Source: JAKFDI01 sp044508835 (GTDB lineage: Bacteria > Pseudomonadota > Gammaproteobacteria > Burkholderiales > Burkholderiaceae_C). Taken from it: a DNA stretch of 64,000 bases. Each line of letters opens with the position of its first letter. Position 1 is the first letter of the stretch. The stretch covers positions 13,347 to 77,346 of the forward strand of contig JBIQHD010000022.1 in assembly GCA_044508835.1 (NCBI GenBank), in the 5' to 3' direction. A program made the position numbers and the translations under genes. This document shows positions 61,977-64,000 of the stretch, one piece after another. The notes under the pieces were generated by a model, which worked only from the letters and a program-made list of their open reading frames with translations, ran no database searches and had not been told where the DNA came from.

Positions 61977-62531
61977 TCCATGCAGCCGGCTGCTCCTGGG
62001 CACGCTGGCCAGCAGGAACTCCATCTGGTCGGCGAGGATGCGCCGCCCGCGCAGGATCATGTCCTCGTGCAGGCTGGGCACGTAGGGCAGGTACAGCAGC
62101 GTCATGTGCGCCTCTTCGGGCAGGCGGTTGGCCTTGCGGCCGTTGCAGGCGCGGCAGGCGGTGATGCAGTTCATCCAGGTGTCGTGCCCGCCGCGGGACG
62201 TGGGCACGATGTGCTCGCGCGTCAGGTCGTCGGCGTGGTGAGGGCGGCCGCAGTAGGCGCAGACGTGGCGGTCGCGCGCGAACAGCTTGGGGTTGGACAG
62301 CGCCGGCGTCTGCCGCCACGCCCGGCTGGGCACGGCGCCGCGCACGGCGATGATGGGGTGCACCTCGATGCGCGACTGCAGCCCCGTGCGCCGCTGCGTG
62401 CCGCCGCGCAGCACGGCGAACGCATCGCCGAGGGTCCAGGCGACGCCGTCGCTGGCGTAGATGACCGCCGCGTCCCTGGCCGAGATCCACGACTGCGGCC
62501 GGCCCGACACATCGAGTTGAAGCACTTCCAC
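61974..62531 (-). CDS. HNH endonuclease
   Basis: A 185-residue HNH-family nuclease of the type common as single genes in proteobacteria. The C-terminal half contains the zinc ligands CAYCGRPH and CRACNGRKANR, and the catalytic core LTREHIVPTSRGGHDTWMN. The N-terminal half (about 1-85) is a conserved extension of unknown role. The start is GTG. Its stop codon forms the end of the dispersed repeat. The target is unknown; there is no restriction methylase, toxin or defence partner next to it. Confidence 0.9.
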   Translation of the reverse strand: MEVLQLDVSGRPQSWISARDAAVIYASDGVAWTLGDAFAVLRGGTQRRTGLQSRIEVHPIIAVRGAVPSRAWRQTPALSNPKLFARDRHVCAYCGRPHHADDLTREHIVPTSRGGHDTWMNCITACRACNGRKANRLPEEAHMTLLYLPYVPSLHEDMILRGRRILADQMEFLLASVPRSSRLHG

Positions 62532-62682
62532 GTGAGCACGCTCCTTGCAGGCGAGCGTAATCCAATCCGGGGTGCGCCCTCAATAGCCACGCGGCTTTCG
62601 CGGCGCGGCGGCCACGGCCGCGGGGGCGCGGCAGGGGCGGCGATCAACCCCGGCGCGCAGTCCGGCATTTGCCGGCCGGCAC

Positions 62683-62711
62683 TTGACGGCAACTCAAAAA
62701 AGCACGATCGT
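62683..62711 (+). promoter_or_regulatory. Putative promoter with palindromic operator before the TetR gene
   Basis: TTGACG (62683-62688) is a good -35 hexamer. At the -10 distance lies the palindrome ACGATCGT (62704-62711), part of an AT-rich patch, with TTCGTTT just after. A TetR repressor binding here would block its own promoter. The -10 itself is weak. Confidence 0.4.
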
Positions 62712-62747
62712 TCGTTTCTTTTCGGGCGAGCCGCGCCCGCTCCCTCC

Positions 62748-63449
62748 GTGCCTGCCGCCGTGACCGAAACCCTGTCGCCCACCGCTCCGTCCGACGCCGA
62801 TGCCGCCCAGCCGCGCACGCTGCACAAGGGCCAGCAGACGCGCGCCGTCATCCTCGAGGCGGCACTGGCGCTGGCCTCGCGCATGGGGCTGGAGGGGCTG
62901 TCGATCGGCGCCATCGCCGAGCTCACCCACATGAGCAAGTCGGGCGTGTTCGCCCACTTCGGCTCGCGCGAGGAGCTGCAGATCTCGGTGGTGCGCGAAT
63001 ACCACCGCCGCTTCGAGGACGAGGTGTTCTTCCCCGCCGTGCAGGAGGCGCGCGGCCTGCCGCGGCTGCGCGCGCTGTTCGAGCGCTGGGTGCAGCGCGT
63101 GGCGGTGGAGCTCGACTCGGGCTGCATCTACATCAGCGGCGCGGTCGAGTTCGACGACCGGCCCGGCCCGGTGCGCGACGCGCTCGCAGCCATGGTGCAG
63201 TCGTGGCATTCGGCGCTGGAGCGTGCCATCCGCATCGCCGTCGAGGAAGGCCACCTGCGCGCCGACACCGATGCCATGCAGATGCTGTTCGAGGTCCATG
63301 GGCTGATCCTCGCCCTGCACCACGACGAGCGCTTCCTGCGCATCCCCGGGGCGCTCGACCGCGCCCGCCGCGGCTTCGCCCGCGTCATCGACCACTACAT
63401 CGCTGCCGGTTCCCCCGCGCCCGAGCCCGCCCGCCGGGCGAAGCGCTGA
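62748..63449 (+). CDS. TetR-family regulator (probable fatty-acid/acyl-CoA regulator)
   Basis: A TetR regulator of about 233 residues. The HTH domain (about 25-75) has TRAVILEAALALASRMGLEGLS and the recognition region ELTHMSKSGVFAHFGSREEL. The C-terminal domain matches TetR_C-type ligand domains with SGCIYISGAVEFDDRPGPVRD. No ATG lies near the start; GTG codons at 62748 and 62760 are both possible, and the choice is uncertain by four residues. It precedes an acyl-CoA dehydrogenase gene by 25 bases, so the ligand is probably an acyl-CoA. Confidence 0.87.
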   Translation: MPAAVTETLSPTAPSDADAAQPRTLHKGQQTRAVILEAALALASRMGLEGLSIGAIAELTHMSKSGVFAHFGSREELQISVVREYHRRFEDEVFFPAVQEARGLPRLRALFERWVQRVAVELDSGCIYISGAVEFDDRPGPVRDALAAMVQSWHSALERAIRIAVEEGHLRADTDAMQMLFEVHGLILALHHDERFLRIPGALDRARRGFARVIDHYIAAGSPAPEPARRAKR

Positions 63450-63474
63450 CGATTCCACCCTTCAGGAGAGACCC

Positions 63475-64000
63475 ATGGCCCAGTACACCCCGCCCCTGCG
63501 CGACATGCAGTTCGTGATGCACGAGGTGCTCAACGCCGTCGACGAGCTGCGCGCGCTGCCGCCGCACGCCGACATCGACGCCGACACCATCAACGCCGTG
63601 CTGGAGGAGGGCGGCAAGTTCGCCGCCGAGGTGGTGTTCCCGCTCAACCGCAGCGGCGACGAGGAGGGCTGCACGCTCGACAAGGCCACGCACGAGGTGA
63701 AGGCGCCCGCGGGCTTCAAGGCGGCCTACACCCAGTACGTGGAAGGCGGCTGGCCGGCGCTCAGCTGCGACCCGGAATTCGGCGGCCAGGGCCTGCCGCA
63801 CCTCCTGAACCAGTCGATCTACGAGATGCTCAACTCGGCCAACCAGGCCTGGACGATGTATCCCGGCCTGTCGCACGGCGCCTACGAGGCGCTGCATGCG
63901 CACGGCACCGACGAGCAGAAGAAGACCTTCCTGCCCAAGCTGACCAGCGGCGAATGGACCGGCACCATGTGCCTGACCGAGCCGCACTGCGGCACCGACC
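63475..64000 (+). CDS. Acyl-CoA dehydrogenase (3'-truncated by window edge)
   Basis: N-terminal 175 residues of an acyl-CoA dehydrogenase, which introduces the trans-2 double bond in beta-oxidation with an FAD cofactor. The order of blocks fits the larger subfamily with extended N- and C-terminal domains: an N-terminal segment YTPPLRDMQFVMHEVL, then GWPALSCDPEFGGQGLP, then the FAD-domain start GTMCLTEPHCGTD. AGGAGAG lies 4 bases before the ATG. It continues past the window end. It is likely co-transcribed with the TetR gene. Confidence 0.92.
   Translation, partial: MAQYTPPLRDMQFVMHEVLNAVDELRALPPHADIDADTINAVLEEGGKFAAEVVFPLNRSGDEEGCTLDKATHEVKAPAGFKAAYTQYVEGGWPALSCDPEFGGQGLPHLLNQSIYEMLNSANQAWTMYPGLSHGAYEALHAHGTDEQKKTFLPKLTSGEWTGTMCLTEPHCGTD

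Noticed and set aside
61974..62531. The HNH endonuclease as part of a restriction or defence operon with the CHAT protein
   Set aside because: A lipoprotein gene with a strong terminator and a repeat lies between them, and no methylase or sensor is next to it; HNH genes of this type occur singly.

Overview
The window is a 64-kb, very GC-rich (roughly 70% by eye), densely coding chromosomal segment. Gene order and protein families point to a betaproteobacterium of the order Burkholderiales, probably near the Rubrivivax/Leptothrix or Comamonadaceae groups. Evidence includes the mla-ABC-ibaG-murA-his block, the pth-rplY-prs-tRNA-Gln-ispE-lolB block, a short-form HisG, a Bug-family binding protein, HexR control of glucose-6-phosphate metabolism, and intergenic palindromes of a type I recall from Burkholderiales. 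Many genes overlap by 4 bases (ATGA or GTGA), and at least ten start with GTG. I found no transposase, integrase, prophage or CRISPR array. No gene-free stretch exceeds 300 bases; the longest (61679-61973) mostly holds a dispersed repeat.

Layout. (1) 1-3623: the Mla phospholipid transport operon mlaF(partial)-E-D-A-C-B. (2) 3643-17814: a 14-kb block of central carbon metabolism (hexR-zwf divergent from tal-pgi), a DUF2817 protein and an M20 amidohydrolase, a lone molybdopterin oxidoreductase, a lipoprotein aminopeptidase, an acyl-CoA-binding protein, a TonB-dependent receptor and a TetR regulator. (3) 17914-27239: an ABC-2 exporter pair, ibaG, murA and hisG-D-C-B-H-A-F; hisI and hisE are not present. 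(4) 27236-44597: housekeeping genes, namely rsmD-coaD-ferredoxin, a pth-rplY-prs-tRNA-Gln-ispE-lolB-TPR block on the minus strand, mutM, a dynamin-like GTPase, mutY, a LON-domain protein, rapZ-recN-nadK, hrcA and a tRNA with anticodon CAU. (5) 44631-52449: a LysR-controlled accessory operon with an AtuA-like pair, a Bug binding protein, and two secreted lipoprotein esterases (tannase family and DUF6351). (6) 52553-55093: a 3-methyladenine glycosylase, a peroxiredoxin-glutaredoxin fusion and an MscS-type channel. (7) 55144-61068: a 1974-residue protein joining two alpha/beta-hydrolase units, an M17-N/macro-like region, a CHAT caspase-like protease and a helical repeat tail. (8) 61205-64000: a glycine-zipper lipoprotein, an HNH endonuclease, a TetR regulator and the start of an acyl-CoA dehydrogenase gene.

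How the genes fit together. MlaFEDB with MlaC and MlaA moves phospholipids between the outer and inner membranes. HexR probably represses zwf, and possibly tal-pgi, through a site just upstream of zwf. The AtuA island looks like an inducible pathway that hydrolyses an ester outside the cytoplasm, captures a carboxylate product and processes its CoA derivative. The most unusual object is the CHAT-hydrolase giant: a protease and two lipase-like units in one polypeptide, with its own putative promoter and a mechanosensitive channel 50 bases downstream on the same strand. It is the best candidate here for an undescribed system.
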